A stretch of DNA of 64,000 bases from Pseudoalteromonas prydzensis. GTDB lineage: Bacteria; Pseudomonadota; Gammaproteobacteria; Enterobacterales; Alteromonadaceae. Under the pieces are notes generated by a model. It saw only the letters and a list, made by a program, of their open reading frames with translations, did no database searches and was not told the origin of the DNA. How positions within the stretch are numbered: position 1 is the stretch's first letter; every line of letters starts with the position of its first letter. This document shows positions 7,639-18,583 of this stretch, piece by piece. The position numbers were made by a program, and so were the translations under genes. The stretch lies in contig NZ_BDDT01000006.1 of NCBI RefSeq assembly GCF_001661495.1, forward strand, positions 1 to 64,000, read 5' to 3'.

Positions 7639-8883
7639 TCAGTTACCAAGCACCTTGGCAGGATCAACACGGGTTGCTTGCCATGCGGGGTAAATGGTTG
7701 CCAGTACCGCGAGAATAAATGTGACTATCACAGTAACCACTATATCTTGCCAAACCAGTTTGCTGGGTAAAAACTCAATAAAATAAACCCCTTCCAGCGG
7801 GTTAGCCCCAAGTAACTGACTTATCAAAGTAAATAACTCACTGATATTCAGCGCTAGCATTACCCCAATAAAACTGCCTAGCACTACACCGATAAATGCT
7901 TGGCTAAGTCCTTGTAAAATGAAGGTTGCTAAAATCGTGCTGTCTTTTGCGCCCATGGTTTTTAAAATTGCAATGTTGGCCTGTTTTTCTCGTACTTCCA
8001 TCACCAGCGACGAAACAATGTTAAAGCTCGCCACAGCAATAATTAAAAAGACCACGATATAAACAATGGTTCTGACCATTTGTATATCTTGATACAAGCT
8101 GCCTTGGGTTCTAAACCAGCTAGAGATATACACATAATCTTCGATTGTTTGACCAACGCGCAGCGCAATTTGATGCGCTTGGAATACATCAGTTACCGCC
8201 AAGCGTAACCCGGTTACTTGCTGCTGTTCGTAACCAAGCACAGATTGCGCTTTTCTTAAATGAATAAATGCCGCGCTACTATCAATTGGCCCACCCATTT
8301 CGATAATACCGGCTAAGGTTAAGCTTACCCTTTTGGGTGCTAATATTTCAGTACTGGTTTGATTGACTTGGGGGATCAATAAAGTCACTAACTCCCCTTG
8401 TTTTACACCTAACTGTTTTACAATTTGCTGGCCTAATATTATTTCGTCTTCGCTAATTTGACTTACCAACTTACCATGCGTGAATTGGTTAACCGCAGAG
8501 ACTTCGCTTTCAAAAGCAGGATCTACACCGCGTACTTCAACTGCTTTAAGTTCACTTTTATACTGCGCCATACCATTTACACTGATAAACGGGGCTGCAC
8601 CGGTTACACCGGGTTGTTGTTTGAGTTTTGCCACTTTTTCAGGCCAGTTATCAATTGCACGATTTGGTGCAACATACTCAACTTGTGGTACAACACTTAA
8701 TAAACGATGTACTAGTTGCTGCTCAAATCCATTGATCACTGATAAAGCAACGATGAGCACAGCAACACCGAGTAAAATGCCAATAGTTGATGCCTTTGCT
8801 ATAAAGCTAACAAAACCATTTTTTTCTTCGCTACTGCCTGAACTTGCTCTGAAACGTTTACTTAAATAAGCACTAAGCAACAT
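7639..8883 (-). CDS. lolE: Lipoprotein-releasing ABC transporter permease LolE
   Basis: Inner-membrane subunit of the LolCDE complex, which extracts outer-membrane-sorted lipoproteins and passes them to LolA. The ATG at 8883 ([12 protein letters not shown]) gives 414 residues. The longer open frame adds residues that overlap lolD with no ribosome-binding site. One transmembrane segment (IGILLGVAVLIVALSVINGFE) precedes a large periplasmic domain, and three more follow in the C-terminal half (IVYIVVFLIIAVASFNIVSSLV, a segment near the GVVLG motif, and ILAVLATIYPAWQATRVDP at the end). This is the FtsX/LolE fold. It starts 11 bases inside the end of lolD, which implies translational coupling, and it is the last gene of lolCDE. 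Confidence 0.94.
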   Translation of the reverse strand: MLLSAYLSKRFRASSGSSEEKNGFVSFIAKASTIGILLGVAVLIVALSVINGFEQQLVHRLLSVVPQVEYVAPNRAIDNWPEKVAKLKQQPGVTGAAPFISVNGMAQYKSELKAVEVRGVDPAFESEVSAVNQFTHGKLVSQISEDEIILGQQIVKQLGVKQGELVTLLIPQVNQTSTEILAPKRVSLTLAGIIEMGGPIDSSAAFIHLRKAQSVLGYEQQQVTGLRLAVTDVFQAHQIALRVGQTIEDYVYISSWFRTQGSLYQDIQMVRTIVYIVVFLIIAVASFNIVSSLVMEVREKQANIAILKTMGAKDSTILATFILQGLSQAFIGVVLGSFIGVMLALNISELFTLISQLLGANPLEGVYFIEFLPSKLVWQDIVVTVIVTFILAVLATIYPAWQATRVDPAKVLGN

Positions 8884-9571
8884 AGCTGGCCTCTTTGACT
8901 GCCAACTTGCCATCATCAAGGTAAGCGATTTTGCCTAGCTTGTCGGCTAATTCCAGATCATGGGTAACCACCACAAAACTGGTGTTTAAACTACTATTAA
9001 GATCTTTGATCAAATCGTAAATTTTAATCGCATTTTGTTTATCTAAATTGCCTGTTGGTTCATCTGCCAATACCAGATCAGGCTCTGTCACTAATGCACG
9101 AGCAATCGCCACGCGTTGGCGCTCACCACCCGATAACATTGATGGTTTATGAGTACTACGATGAGATAAGCCTACTTTTTCTAGCATTGCGAGGGCTTTA
9201 ACATTGGCCTCTTTAGCGCTGAGGCCTTTTATTAATAAAGGCATCGCAACATTTTCAACTGCATTAAACTCCATCAACAAGTGATGAAATTGGTAAATAA
9301 ACCCTAAATGATCGTTACGAAACTTAGCTTGCTCTGCACGAGATAATTTAGCAACTTGCTGGCCTTTGATTTTAGCCACACCGGCAGTTTGTGAATCTAA
9401 GGTGCCTAAAATATGCAACAAGGTGCTTTTACCGGAACCAGAACTACCAACAATTGCCAACATTTCGCCTTGTTGTAAGGTTAAATCTATGCCTTTTAAT
9501 ACCTCAACTTGGCTGGCACCATCTTGATAAACTTTGCTTAACTGTTGACACTGGATAACTAAATCATTCAT
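8873..9571 (-). CDS. lolD: Lipoprotein-releasing ABC transporter ATPase LolD
   Basis: A 232-residue cytoplasmic ATPase powering lipoprotein release by LolCE. Starting at the ATG at 9571 (MNDLVIQC), the Walker A motif GSSGSGKST lies near residue 42, the signature [15 protein letters not shown] near 145 and Walker [14 protein letters not shown] near 165. The gene overlaps the end of lolC by eight bases and the start of lolE by eleven, so all three are co-translated. The longer open frame (to 9598) would include residues that belong to the lolC coding region and is rejected. Confidence 0.95.
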   Translation of the reverse strand: MNDLVIQCQQLSKVYQDGASQVEVLKGIDLTLQQGEMLAIVGSSGSGKSTLLHILGTLDSQTAGVAKIKGQQVAKLSRAEQAKFRNDHLGFIYQFHHLLMEFNAVENVAMPLLIKGLSAKEANVKALAMLEKVGLSHRSTHKPSMLSGGERQRVAIARALVTEPDLVLADEPTGNLDKQNAIKIYDLIKDLNSSLNTSFVVVTHDLELADKLGKIAYLDDGKLAVKEASYVA

Positions 9572-10781
9572 AACGCAATACCTCTGCGGGGCTAACATTG
9601 GCAGCTTTACGCGCCGGATATAAAGTGGCTAAAAAGCTCATGGTAATACTGCCAACGGCAATCAGTGATAAACTCATTACGTCAAACTTAACCGGTAAAG
9701 CAATCCCGGTTAATAGGTTTAAACCAATGCCTGCTAACACTTCGTTAATATATGCACTGAGTAATAGGCCAAGCCCTGCGCCAATACTGGTGCCAATCAA
9801 ACCATTATATAAACCTTGGATCATAAATACTTGCTGCACTTGCGCGGGGGTTAAACCAAGCGTTTGTAAAATAGCGACTTCACTTTGTTTCTCGCTCACC
9901 ATCATGGTCAACGCTGAAACAATATTAAATACCGCCACTAATACAATAAGTGCGAGCAACATTGACATAATTCGCTTCTCCATCGCCACTGCAGCAAATA
10001 AAGTACCTTGCGATTGACGCCAATCGGTCACCGAATACTGACTTAAAATATTACTCGCTGATGCGCTAAAGGTATCTAATTCAAAAGGATCGTTAAGAGA
10101 TATGCTTAAATTAGGTGCGCTACTTGCTGGTAGCTTTAACATGCGTTGCAACGATTCGCCATTAGTAAATGCCAAACTCATATCAATCTCAGAGCCGGTT
10201 TCATAAATGGCAGCAACCGTGAATAAACGTTGGCTCGGTACACGGCCTAAAGGCGTATAGGTTGACGCATTAGGCATAATCACTCGCACTTTATCACCTA
10301 AACCAATACCAAGTTTTCGGGTTAAGTAACGGCTAACTGCAATGTTATAGCGCGATGCCATAACCGCTTGCCAATTACCTTGAACAACCTTATCACTAAT
10401 TTTATACAACGATGCGTTATCATCGTATAAGCCTTGTAATAACACGCCATGCAGATCACGGTTGGTTTGCAAAATTGCTTCGCCGTGGCGATATAAACTG
10501 GCATGTTTGACAAATTTTGATGCCAAAATATCATTTTGCAGCTGCGTCATTTGTGCTTGTGTTTTTCCCTCAGCTGCAATTTCAACATGAGGGATAAGGC
10601 CAAGCATGTTAGTTTTAAGGTTATTTTCAAATCCATTCATCACAGAGCTTACTGTAAATAATGCCATTAAACCTATAGCGATACCGGCAATGGAGAAAAA
10701 CGAAATAAACGAGATAAATGCGTTCCCTTTCGAGGAGCGACTGTATCTCAGCCCGATAAACAGGCTAACAGGTTGAAACAT
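9564..10781 (-). CDS. lolC: Lipoprotein-releasing ABC transporter permease LolC
   Basis: A 405-residue inner-membrane subunit of LolCDE. The N-terminus has the typical GLRYSRSSKGNAFISFIS followed by the first membrane segment (AGIAIGLMALFTVSSVMNGFE). A periplasmic domain spans about residues 45-265, and three membrane segments occupy the C-terminal part, ending in [19 protein letters not shown]. Assignment as LolC rather than LolE rests on gene order (first in lolCDE, as in E. coli) and the N-terminal sequence. In LolC a periplasmic hook recruits LolA; I did not verify that loop residue by residue. The operon promoter should lie in the 140 bases upstream. Confidence 0.92.
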   Translation of the reverse strand: MFQPVSLFIGLRYSRSSKGNAFISFISFFSIAGIAIGLMALFTVSSVMNGFENNLKTNMLGLIPHVEIAAEGKTQAQMTQLQNDILASKFVKHASLYRHGEAILQTNRDLHGVLLQGLYDDNASLYKISDKVVQGNWQAVMASRYNIAVSRYLTRKLGIGLGDKVRVIMPNASTYTPLGRVPSQRLFTVAAIYETGSEIDMSLAFTNGESLQRMLKLPASSAPNLSISLNDPFELDTFSASASNILSQYSVTDWRQSQGTLFAAVAMEKRIMSMLLALIVLVAVFNIVSALTMMVSEKQSEVAILQTLGLTPAQVQQVFMIQGLYNGLIGTSIGAGLGLLLSAYINEVLAGIGLNLLTGIALPVKFDVMSLSLIAVGSITMSFLATLYPARKAANVSPAEVLRYE

Positions 10782-10921
10782 AATTATTTATGGTTACATT
10801 TTAAGGCCAATTCTGGGCTCATACTAGCATAGATAAAGTGTGATTGGGTATGCGCAAAAATGTAAAAGTTAATGACAAATCAATTGCTGACGCCAATTTA
10901 CTCGCATACTTTCAATAATCG

Positions 10922-11791
10922 TTAATTCAATGAAGCAATAAGATGGTCAAGTAATGCACGCACATTGGTTGCCACAAACTGCCGCGGTGGATACACCCCC
11001 CAAACGCCCTCAGGTTTTGGCTGATTATTGGTTAAAATAGGCACTAGATCACCCGCCGCTAAGTCTCTTTCAATGTAATAATTGGGCAATTGAATAATAC
11101 CCAAGCCTTTTTTAGCCGCGTCTGCTAACGCCCAGCCACTGTTACACTGCAAACGCCCTGCTATTTTAATGTGTTTATCACGCCCTTGTTCACAGACACG
11201 CCAGTAACTACTGTTACCGACTAAACATTGATGATATTGCAATTCAGCTAAGGTATGAGGCTCACCAAAACGCGCTAAATAGGCTGCTGAGCAGCAAATC
11301 ACAAAATGACGTTCACTCAAACGGCGTGCTTTTAAGCTAGAATCTTTTAAATGACCCAGACGAATAGCCAGATCAAAGCCCCCTTCAAGCAAGTTTTCTT
11401 GCTCATTACTCAATGCCATCTCCACTTCGACGTCGCTGTGCTGTTGCATAAAGGTGTGTACAGCAGGCATTACAAAACTTTCACCATACATTACCGGTGC
11501 CGTAAGTTTGATTTTACCTTTTGGTGTACTTTGTTGTTGTGCAAGTACCCCAGTGGCATCGTCTAGTGCATGCTGTAAGTGCTTGGTCTGATGTAAAAAC
11601 ACTTCCCCTTCTTTGGTTAGCACTACTTTTCGGGTTGTGCGGGTCAACAGTTGCGTGTTTAAACGCTGTTCAAGCTGGGTAACATGGCGACTTATATGCG
11701 CCACGGATACTCCCAAAACGGTGGCAGCGCGGGTAAAACTGCCTTCTTCTCCCACTGCGATAAACTCATCTATACCTGACCAGCGACTCAT
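10922..11791 (-). CDS. LysR-family transcriptional regulator
   Basis: With the ATG at 11791 (MSRWSGIDEF) the protein has 289 residues, the usual LysR length. The helix-turn-helix is at about residues 5-62 (EEGSFTRAATVLGVSVAHISRHVTQLEQRLNTQLLTRTTR, seen in shorter blocks), and the effector-binding domain follows from about residue 90. The gene is divergent from frmA-fghA with 115 bases between, so the natural inference is that it controls formaldehyde detoxification, as regulators next to such genes often do. The sequence resembles the LysR group placed beside class III alcohol dehydrogenases in marine gammaproteobacteria. The effector is not known. Confidence 0.85.
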   Translation of the reverse strand: MSRWSGIDEFIAVGEEGSFTRAATVLGVSVAHISRHVTQLEQRLNTQLLTRTTRKVVLTKEGEVFLHQTKHLQHALDDATGVLAQQQSTPKGKIKLTAPVMYGESFVMPAVHTFMQQHSDVEVEMALSNEQENLLEGGFDLAIRLGHLKDSSLKARRLSERHFVICCSAAYLARFGEPHTLAELQYHQCLVGNSSYWRVCEQGRDKHIKIAGRLQCNSGWALADAAKKGLGIIQLPNYYIERDLAAGDLVPILTNNQPKPEGVWGVYPPRQFVATNVRALLDHLIASLN

Positions 11792-11854
11792 TATTACCAT
11801 ACTGTAAAAGTGTTTTATAGAAATGAAGATTATCATTGTTTGAGAAACAAATAA

Positions 11855-11866
11855 AATAGCGCTATT
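11855..11866. promoter_or_regulatory. Palindrome in the LysR-frmA intergenic region
   Basis: AATAGCGCTATT is a perfect 12-base palindrome flanked by A/T runs, 41 bases before the frmA start. It is a candidate operator for the adjacent LysR protein. No matched -35/-10 pair was convincing. Confidence 0.4.
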
Positions 11867-11873
11867 GTTTTAA

Positions 11874-13028
<1,155 letters not shown>

Positions 13029-13035
13029 TCAAAGT

Positions 13036-13060
13036 AGCCACACTTAAGGTGTGGCTTTTT
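13036..13060 (+). terminator. Hairpin with T-tract between frmA and fghA
   Basis: AGCCACAC and GTGTGGCT form an eight-pair stem with a five-base loop, followed directly by four Ts. The fghA ribosome-binding site (GAGGA) follows four to eight bases later. Such a terminator inside an operon would lower fghA expression relative to frmA. Confidence 0.75.
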
Positions 13061-13072
13061 AGCGAGGATATT

Positions 13073-13918
13073 ATGTTAGATAATTTAAGTTCTGCAAAAG
13101 TCAGCGGTGGTTGGCATAAACAATATAGTCACATTGCAAGCAGTACTCATTGTACAATGCGTTTTGCGATATTTTTACCGCCAGGTGCAAGCCAAACCAA
13201 TAAAGTGCCCGTGTTGTATTGGCTATCAGGGTTAACTTGTACCGATGAAAACTTTATGCAAAAAGCAGGTGCCTTCAAAAAAGCTGCTGAGTTAGGCATA
13301 GCTATTGTTGCACCAGATACGAGTCCCCGTGGTGACAATGTGCCAGACGAGGACAGTTATGACTTTGGCCAAGGTGCAGGTTTTTATGTTAATGCCACAC
13401 AAGCGCCCTACAACACTCACTACAATATGTATGAGTATGTAGTAAATGAGCTACCGGCTTTAATTGAGCAACACTTCCCAGTGACCGATAAAAAAGCTAT
13501 TAGTGGTCATTCTATGGGTGGCCATGGCGCGTTGATGATTGCCCTACGCAATCCACAAAATTACACCAGTGCCTCGGCGTTTAGTCCCATTGTGAACCCA
13601 ATAAACTGTCCGTGGGGGCAAAAAGCGTTTAGCCACTATTTAGGCGACGATAAATCGACGTGGGCACACTATGATACCTGTGAGTTAATGAGTCAGGCCA
13701 ATGAAACTGATTACCTACCAATGCGTATTGATCAAGGTGAAGCTGATAACTTTTTAGTTGAACAACTAAAAACTGAACACTTATTTAAGCAAGTAAATGA
13801 CAAAGGCTACCCTGCAGAAATTAATATGCATGCAGGTTATGACCATAGTTACTTTTTCATCAGTAGCTTTATTGACGAACACCTATTATTTCATCAATCG
13901 TATTTGCAGGCTCAGTAG
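13073..13918 (+). CDS. fghA: S-formylglutathione hydrolase
   Basis: A 281-residue serine hydrolase that splits S-formylglutathione into formate and glutathione, completing formaldehyde oxidation begun by FrmA. Starting at the ATG at 13073 (MLDNLSSAKV, with GAGGA upstream), the nucleophile elbow GHSMGGHGA is near residue 145. The characteristic LSGLTCTDENFMQKAG is near 55, and the catalytic histidine in GYDHSYFF is near 253. The longer open frame from 13049 lies in the terminator stem and is not used. Its last 50 bases overlap the convergent lipoprotein gene. Confidence 0.95.
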   Translation: MLDNLSSAKVSGGWHKQYSHIASSTHCTMRFAIFLPPGASQTNKVPVLYWLSGLTCTDENFMQKAGAFKKAAELGIAIVAPDTSPRGDNVPDEDSYDFGQGAGFYVNATQAPYNTHYNMYEYVVNELPALIEQHFPVTDKKAISGHSMGGHGALMIALRNPQNYTSASAFSPIVNPINCPWGQKAFSHYLGDDKSTWAHYDTCELMSQANETDYLPMRIDQGEADNFLVEQLKTEHLFKQVNDKGYPAEINMHAGYDHSYFFISSFIDEHLLFHQSYLQAQ

Positions 13919-14252
13919 TCTGCTTCTGTGTGAGGTTGTCAGGCGTTACTACCTCACACTCTTTTAGTGTTTTAGTCACTCTTTTACAGATCACTTGCGG
14001 CTCTGCTTGCTGTTGTACTAAGCCAACCAAAAACCTATCTACCTCAATACCCAGATCAGTAAATGATAAAGTCTGTTGTTCAGCAACTGGCACAGCCTTT
14101 TGCGGCGTAACATGCGCAGGGGAAAGCGCTAAATCTGCATCAGCATTTTCATCTGCTTTTGTATAAATAGTGCTATCAACAAGCACCCCCGCAACCGTGC
14201 ATGCTGTGAGTAACTGGCTTGCTAATAACGTTAAAACTACCTGCTTATACAT
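13869..14252 (-). CDS. Small putative lipoprotein
   Basis: A 127-residue protein with a lipoprotein signal peptide: MYKQVVLTLLASQ then the lipobox LTAC, so cysteine about residue 18 would be lipidated. The remainder is polar, with two further cysteines (VICKRV and LKECEVV) and no known domain. It is convergent with fghA and the two coding regions overlap by 50 bases, tail to tail. The overlap is unusual in length but the signal peptide supports this being a true gene. Function unknown. Confidence 0.65.
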   Translation of the reverse strand: MYKQVVLTLLASQLLTACTVAGVLVDSTIYTKADENADADLALSPAHVTPQKAVPVAEQQTLSFTDLGIEVDRFLVGLVQQQAEPQVICKRVTKTLKECEVVTPDNLTQKQTTEPANTIDEIIGVRQ

Positions 14253-14392
14253 AATCTAAAATTCCTTGTCGGTTGTTGCTGTATCCCTGATAGTTACTAT
14301 AACTAAGAAAATAAAAAACTCTGTAAAAAACTGTAATACCATGGCAACTAATTGAACAAGCAAAACTATCGCAACAATAAATAACGCCGAGC

Positions 14393-15904
14393 TTACTCTT
14401 GCAGCTCACTGATAAATTCTTTCACAAAACCAATTAGCTGCAAAATAAAAATAAACAAAAATGGCACTGCACCAATGACCGCCAAACTGCGGTTTAGCAG
14501 TTCATTATTTTGTAGTAACAATACCCAGCCACTCAAAGCGAGTACAAAAGACCAAGTATATAAGCTTAGCCTATGACTACTTTTTGCTCCCGCTAAGTTG
14601 CGGATCACTAATATGGCAGAGTCAACTGAGGTGGCGACAAAAATCAGCAATAACAGCAAGCTTGCCCAAATAAGTACGCCACCTTGCCACCCGAGCTGTT
14701 TGAAAAATACAAATAAACCTTGGGTATAGTCAATTTTAATGGCGGCCATAATGCCGCTACTATGACCACTGTCCCAGCTAATTGCAGATCCAGAAAAAAC
14801 ACTGAACCATAAGATAGTCACACAGGTTGGCACAACGACCACGCCGACTATGTATTGCCATACCGGTCGTCCTTGGCTTATTTTAGCTAAAAATACGCCA
14901 ACAAATGGTCCCCACGCTAACCACCAAAAATAATAATTATAGGTCCAGCTATTCGCCCAAGCAGGCTCGTTTAATTGACTAGAAAACTGCCAAGTTCCAG
15001 TTACTAATAACTGGATATAATACGTGCTGCCACTTATAGCAACATCGATAATTGGTTGCAGTGGCACCATCATCAGCAGCCAAACAAGGACAAAAAATGC
15101 TAAAAACACATTGAATTGGCTCAGTGTCTGCACGCCTTTTTTTAACCCTAAACGCGCAGACAAACTATATAGCAGCGCCAGTAACACGATAATAATTAAA
15201 CTAATCAACCACGGCGAATGAACATTCAGCTTTAGTTCAATTCCTTTGCGTAGCAATAAGGTAGAATTTGCAATCGTGCCAACCACACCAAAAAAAATAG
15301 CTAAAATGGCTAATAATTGGATCACAAATTTGAGCTTTAATTGAGCTATTCTGCTTAAAAATACCCGTGTTAAGCTCAGTACTGGTGCGCTGATATCCCC
15401 AGCTTTACCGCTATTGTGACTTAAACCACCGAGCACTAAACCAAACACCGCATACAAGGCCCATGCATGTGCCCCCCAATTCACTAATGTGATAGCCAAG
15501 GCTGCAGCTTGGCGATCAGGATATAAACTTTGCTTTAATGGCGGTTGTAATACATGCATCGCAGGCTCTGCCACGCCCCAAAACACTAAACCCGATCCCA
15601 TTCCTGCGGCAAACAACATCGATAACCAACCAAAGGTTGAAAATTCAACCGTTGCTTGCTCACCGCCTATTTTTCGTTGCCCAAGCGGGCTCATTGCCAA
15701 CACAATGACACTGATCAATAAAAAATTGACTAATAAAAAAAACGGCCCACCCAATACCGCTAACACATTAATGATCAGTGGCTGGATATTTGCTGTAAGC
15801 ATGTCAGGGAATAAAAATGCCCACCCTACTGATATAAGGCACAGTATAAGTGCAAATTTTTCAAGATTAGCGGTGAGTTTAAAAAAATGAGGTCGAATTG
15901 CCAC
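14393..15904 (-). CDS. BCCT-family transporter
   Basis: A 503-residue inner-membrane protein with about twelve predicted membrane segments. The BCCT signatures are GMGSGLVFWGVAEPAMH near residue 100 and a tryptophan-rich core (FWWLAWGPFVGVFLAKISQGR) near 335. The family imports betaine, choline, carnitine or related quaternary amines using sodium or proton gradients, often in response to osmotic stress. Substrate cannot be read from sequence. The protein has only short tails, so it lacks the long C-terminal osmosensing tail of BetP. No choline-oxidation genes are near. Confidence 0.88.
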   Translation of the reverse strand: MAIRPHFFKLTANLEKFALILCLISVGWAFLFPDMLTANIQPLIINVLAVLGGPFFLLVNFLLISVIVLAMSPLGQRKIGGEQATVEFSTFGWLSMLFAAGMGSGLVFWGVAEPAMHVLQPPLKQSLYPDRQAAALAITLVNWGAHAWALYAVFGLVLGGLSHNSGKAGDISAPVLSLTRVFLSRIAQLKLKFVIQLLAILAIFFGVVGTIANSTLLLRKGIELKLNVHSPWLISLIIIVLLALLYSLSARLGLKKGVQTLSQFNVFLAFFVLVWLLMMVPLQPIIDVAISGSTYYIQLLVTGTWQFSSQLNEPAWANSWTYNYYFWWLAWGPFVGVFLAKISQGRPVWQYIVGVVVVPTCVTILWFSVFSGSAISWDSGHSSGIMAAIKIDYTQGLFVFFKQLGWQGGVLIWASLLLLLIFVATSVDSAILVIRNLAGAKSSHRLSLYTWSFVLALSGWVLLLQNNELLNRSLAVIGAVPFLFIFILQLIGFVKEFISELQE

Positions 15905-16057
15905 ACTGATACCTTAAAAATTATCAATGCTAAGAGTACGGCGCTTTTAGATTGATATCAAATTAGCATTTATGAAATACCAATTTTATGAAAAACAAGC
16001 TGATTTTAACAAGCTAAACAAGCAACTTATTTAATCCACTGAGTACAGTAGACACAA

Positions 16058-16080
16058 AAAAACCGACCTAAGTCGGTTTT
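16058..16080. terminator. Bidirectional terminator hairpin
   Basis: ACCGAC and GTCGGT are extended by A and T runs on both sides (AAAACCGAC to GTCGGTTTT) around a CTAA loop. It lies just after the ABC-F gene on the minus strand. Confidence 0.85.
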
Positions 16081-16094
16081 CTCAGCGTGCTAAG

Positions 16095-17708
16095 TTACTT
16101 GGCAGCCAACAGCTTTGCTTGCTCTTGTTGGCTTGCCATAAACTCATTAAAGGTGCCATGGAAGTTAACTACTTCTTTGTCACGAATATCAATAATACGA
16201 GTTGCTAGTGATGACACGAATTCACGGTCATGGCTGACAAAAATCAATGTCCCTTCAAAGCCTTTTAAAGCATTGTTTAGCGCTTCAATGGCTTCCATAT
16301 CCATGTGGTTTGTCGGCTCATCCATAACTAACACATTGACATCTTGCATCATCAACTTGCCAAACAATAGGCGGTTTTTCTCACCACCTGAGCAATTACG
16401 GGCTTTTTTATTCGCATCATCGGCAGTAAACAATAAACGCCCTAACATGCCACGCACCATTAAATCGTTATGTTTAGCTGTGCGCCACTGTGACATCCAA
16501 TCAAATAAAGTTAAATCGTTATCAAAATCTTTGCTGCTATCTTGTGGGCAATAACCAATAGAGGCATTCTCTGACCACTTCACAACACCGTGATTCGCTT
16601 CAAGTTCACCCACTAAACAACGAATAAAGGTTGATTTACCAACCCCATTTTCACCAATAATCGCTAGTTTTGAACCGGCTTCTAAAATCAGCTCGCCGCC
16701 TTCAAACAATACTTCGCCATCAAAACCATGGCCGAAATCTTCTAAAATCAATGCTTGGCGGTGCATCTTTTTACCTTCATCAAAATACAATGACGGCGCC
16801 ATACGGCTAGATGATTTCACTTCATCTAAGCTGATTTTATCCATGCGTTTAGCACGTGAACTTGCTTGCTTGGCTTTTGATGCGTTAGCACCAAAGCGAT
16901 TTACGAAATCTTGTAACTCTTCGATTTCCGACTGCTTCTTGGCATTGCCTGCAAGCAACTGTTCACGTATAAGCGTTGATGCTTCGATGAACTTTTCATA
17001 GTTACCTGGGTAAATACGCAGCTCGCCGTAGTCAATATCAGCCATGTGTGTACACACAGCATTTAGGAAATAACGGTCATGAGAAATAATGATCATAGTA
17101 CATTTACGTTGGTTGAGTTCATGCTCTAACCAGCTAATAGTATGAATATCCAAGTTATTTGTAGGCTCATCCAGTAATAAAATATCTGGATTTGCAAACA
17201 AGGCTTGGGCAAGTAGCACGCGCAGTTTCCAACCAGGTGCCACTTGCGACATCAAACCAAAATGGAACTCTTCTTCAATACCCGCTTTTAACAAGATATC
17301 GCCAGCACGACTTTCTGCACTGTAGCCGTCCATTTCAGCGAAAATGCTTTCCAGCTCAGCCACTTTCATACCATCTTCTTCACTCATTTCAGGGAGTGAA
17401 TAAATGCGCTCACGTTCTTGCTTTATTTTCCATAATTCAACATCGCCCATGATCACCGTATCAACTACCGTGTATTGCTCAAAGGCAAATTGATCTTGGC
17501 TTAGGTTACCTACTTTTAAGCCAGGCCCGATTGACACATTGCCTGACGTTGGCGCAAGCGAGCCATTGAGGATTTTCATAAAGGTTGACTTACCGCATCC
17601 ATTTGCGCCAATTAAGCCATAACGGTTACCGTTACTGAATTTAGCTGAGATATTTTCGAACAAAGGTTCGGCACCAAACTGCATGGTGATATTAGCGGTA
17701 GAGATCAA
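16095..17708 (-). CDS. ybiT: ABC-F family ATPase (YbiT type)
   Basis: A 537-residue soluble protein with two ABC ATPase domains and no membrane segment. Walker A is [12 protein letters not shown] near residue 36 and GENGVGKST near 355. Signatures are [15 protein letters not shown] and [13 protein letters not shown], and Walker B sites are [13 protein letters not shown] and [13 protein letters not shown]. The linker between the domains is charged. ABC-F proteins bind the ribosomal E site and help relieve stalled translation. The closest family member I recognise is YbiT. The start is taken as a TTG at 17708 ([11 protein letters not shown]), preceded at a proper distance by AGGAAA; the frame continues to a poorer TTG at 17726. 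Confidence 0.88.
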   Translation of the reverse strand: MISTANITMQFGAEPLFENISAKFSNGNRYGLIGANGCGKSTFMKILNGSLAPTSGNVSIGPGLKVGNLSQDQFAFEQYTVVDTVIMGDVELWKIKQERERIYSLPEMSEEDGMKVAELESIFAEMDGYSAESRAGDILLKAGIEEEFHFGLMSQVAPGWKLRVLLAQALFANPDILLLDEPTNNLDIHTISWLEHELNQRKCTMIIISHDRYFLNAVCTHMADIDYGELRIYPGNYEKFIEASTLIREQLLAGNAKKQSEIEELQDFVNRFGANASKAKQASSRAKRMDKISLDEVKSSSRMAPSLYFDEGKKMHRQALILEDFGHGFDGEVLFEGGELILEAGSKLAIIGENGVGKSTFIRCLVGELEANHGVVKWSENASIGYCPQDSSKDFDNDLTLFDWMSQWRTAKHNDLMVRGMLGRLLFTADDANKKARNCSGGEKNRLLFGKLMMQDVNVLVMDEPTNHMDMEAIEALNNALKGFEGTLIFVSHDREFVSSLATRIIDIRDKEVVNFHGTFNEFMASQQEQAKLLAAK

Positions 17709-17860
17709 GATGAATTTCCTAAGCAATTACTGGCAAGTTAACGATTCATAAGTAAGTAAAAGTTAATACAGACAATAAGACGGTATAAAGAGGACGCGAA
17801 TTATACAGGCAGCTTGGCGACTAGTCGAGCTTAGTCTCACTTATTGATCAGCAATAACAG

Positions 17861-18478
17861 TTAATCTATAAATAATGCTTTATCTGGTTGCTTGTAATGT
17901 GCAAAGAGCATCTGTATGTCTTCAACAAGCACTCTGCCCGTGGAAAGCTGGGGTAAATTATCTAAAGCAAAAAAACCAATTTCAGACACTTCTAAGTTAA
18001 GCGTAGGTGCGCCACCAATCAATTCACATAAGAAGAATAGTTTATAAATATGCTGTGCAGATACAGGTAAATAAGCATGAAGTGCGCGATCTTTTAAAGC
18101 AATTAACTTAGGGTTAGTGACCTGATAACCTGACTCCTCTAACACTTCACGTATGATCCCTTCGCGAGGAGCTTCATTAACATCAGCCCAGCCTCCTGGT
18201 AACGACCATTTATCGTCAGTTCGTTCTCGCACTAGCAAGATTTTATTATCAACAATTACGCCTGCGCGCAAATCAACTTTAGGGGTTGGATAACCTTGTT
18301 CATCAATAAATAGGTTTTCAACCCTACTGACAGGTTGCTCAGCAAGCGAGGCTAACATTTGGTGACTAATATCAGCTAATTGCTCATAACGCTCCAAGTC
18401 ATAACCATCTTTTGTATAGGTTTTACCTGTTTGACTAATGGCCTGTATTTGTTTCGCCCATGCTAACCACTGCGACAT
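17861..18478 (-). CDS. Nudix hydrolase with N-terminal helical domain
   Basis: A 205-residue cytoplasmic enzyme. The Nudix box GGWADVNEAPREGIIREVLEE (positions about 115-138) has the GX5EX7REUXEEXGU pattern complete. The first 65 residues form a helical NUDIX-N type domain that is often found in ADP-ribose or nucleoside-diphosphate derivative hydrolases of this subgroup (AWAKQIQAISQTGKTYTKD). Substrate is unknown; ADP-ribose or a related nucleotide sugar is possible. It is monocistronic, with a divergent empty region of about 100 bases to the SulP gene. Confidence 0.88.
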   Translation of the reverse strand: MSQWLAWAKQIQAISQTGKTYTKDGYDLERYEQLADISHQMLASLAEQPVSRVENLFIDEQGYPTPKVDLRAGVIVDNKILLVRERTDDKWSLPGGWADVNEAPREGIIREVLEESGYQVTNPKLIALKDRALHAYLPVSAQHIYKLFFLCELIGGAPTLNLEVSEIGFFALDNLPQLSTGRVLVEDIQMLFAHYKQPDKALFID

Positions 18479-18540
18479 ATAACTTTAATCTCGATTTAAT
18501 CTAGCTACTTTTGATTCTACACAACAAAGCCGTGAATACA

Positions 18541-18568
18541 AAAAAGCGAAGGCACTGCCTTCGCTTTT
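18541..18568. terminator. Terminator after the SulP gene
   Basis: AAAAGCGAAGGCA pairs with TGCCTTCGCTTTT almost without a loop, flanked by A and T runs. It lies 16 bases after the SulP stop on the minus strand. Confidence 0.85.
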
Positions 18569-18583
18569 ACTCAAATAAACCGC

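Noticed and set aside
8458-8869. Plus-strand open frames opposite lolE
   Set aside because: Antisense to a conserved gene, two overlapping frames, no start signals.
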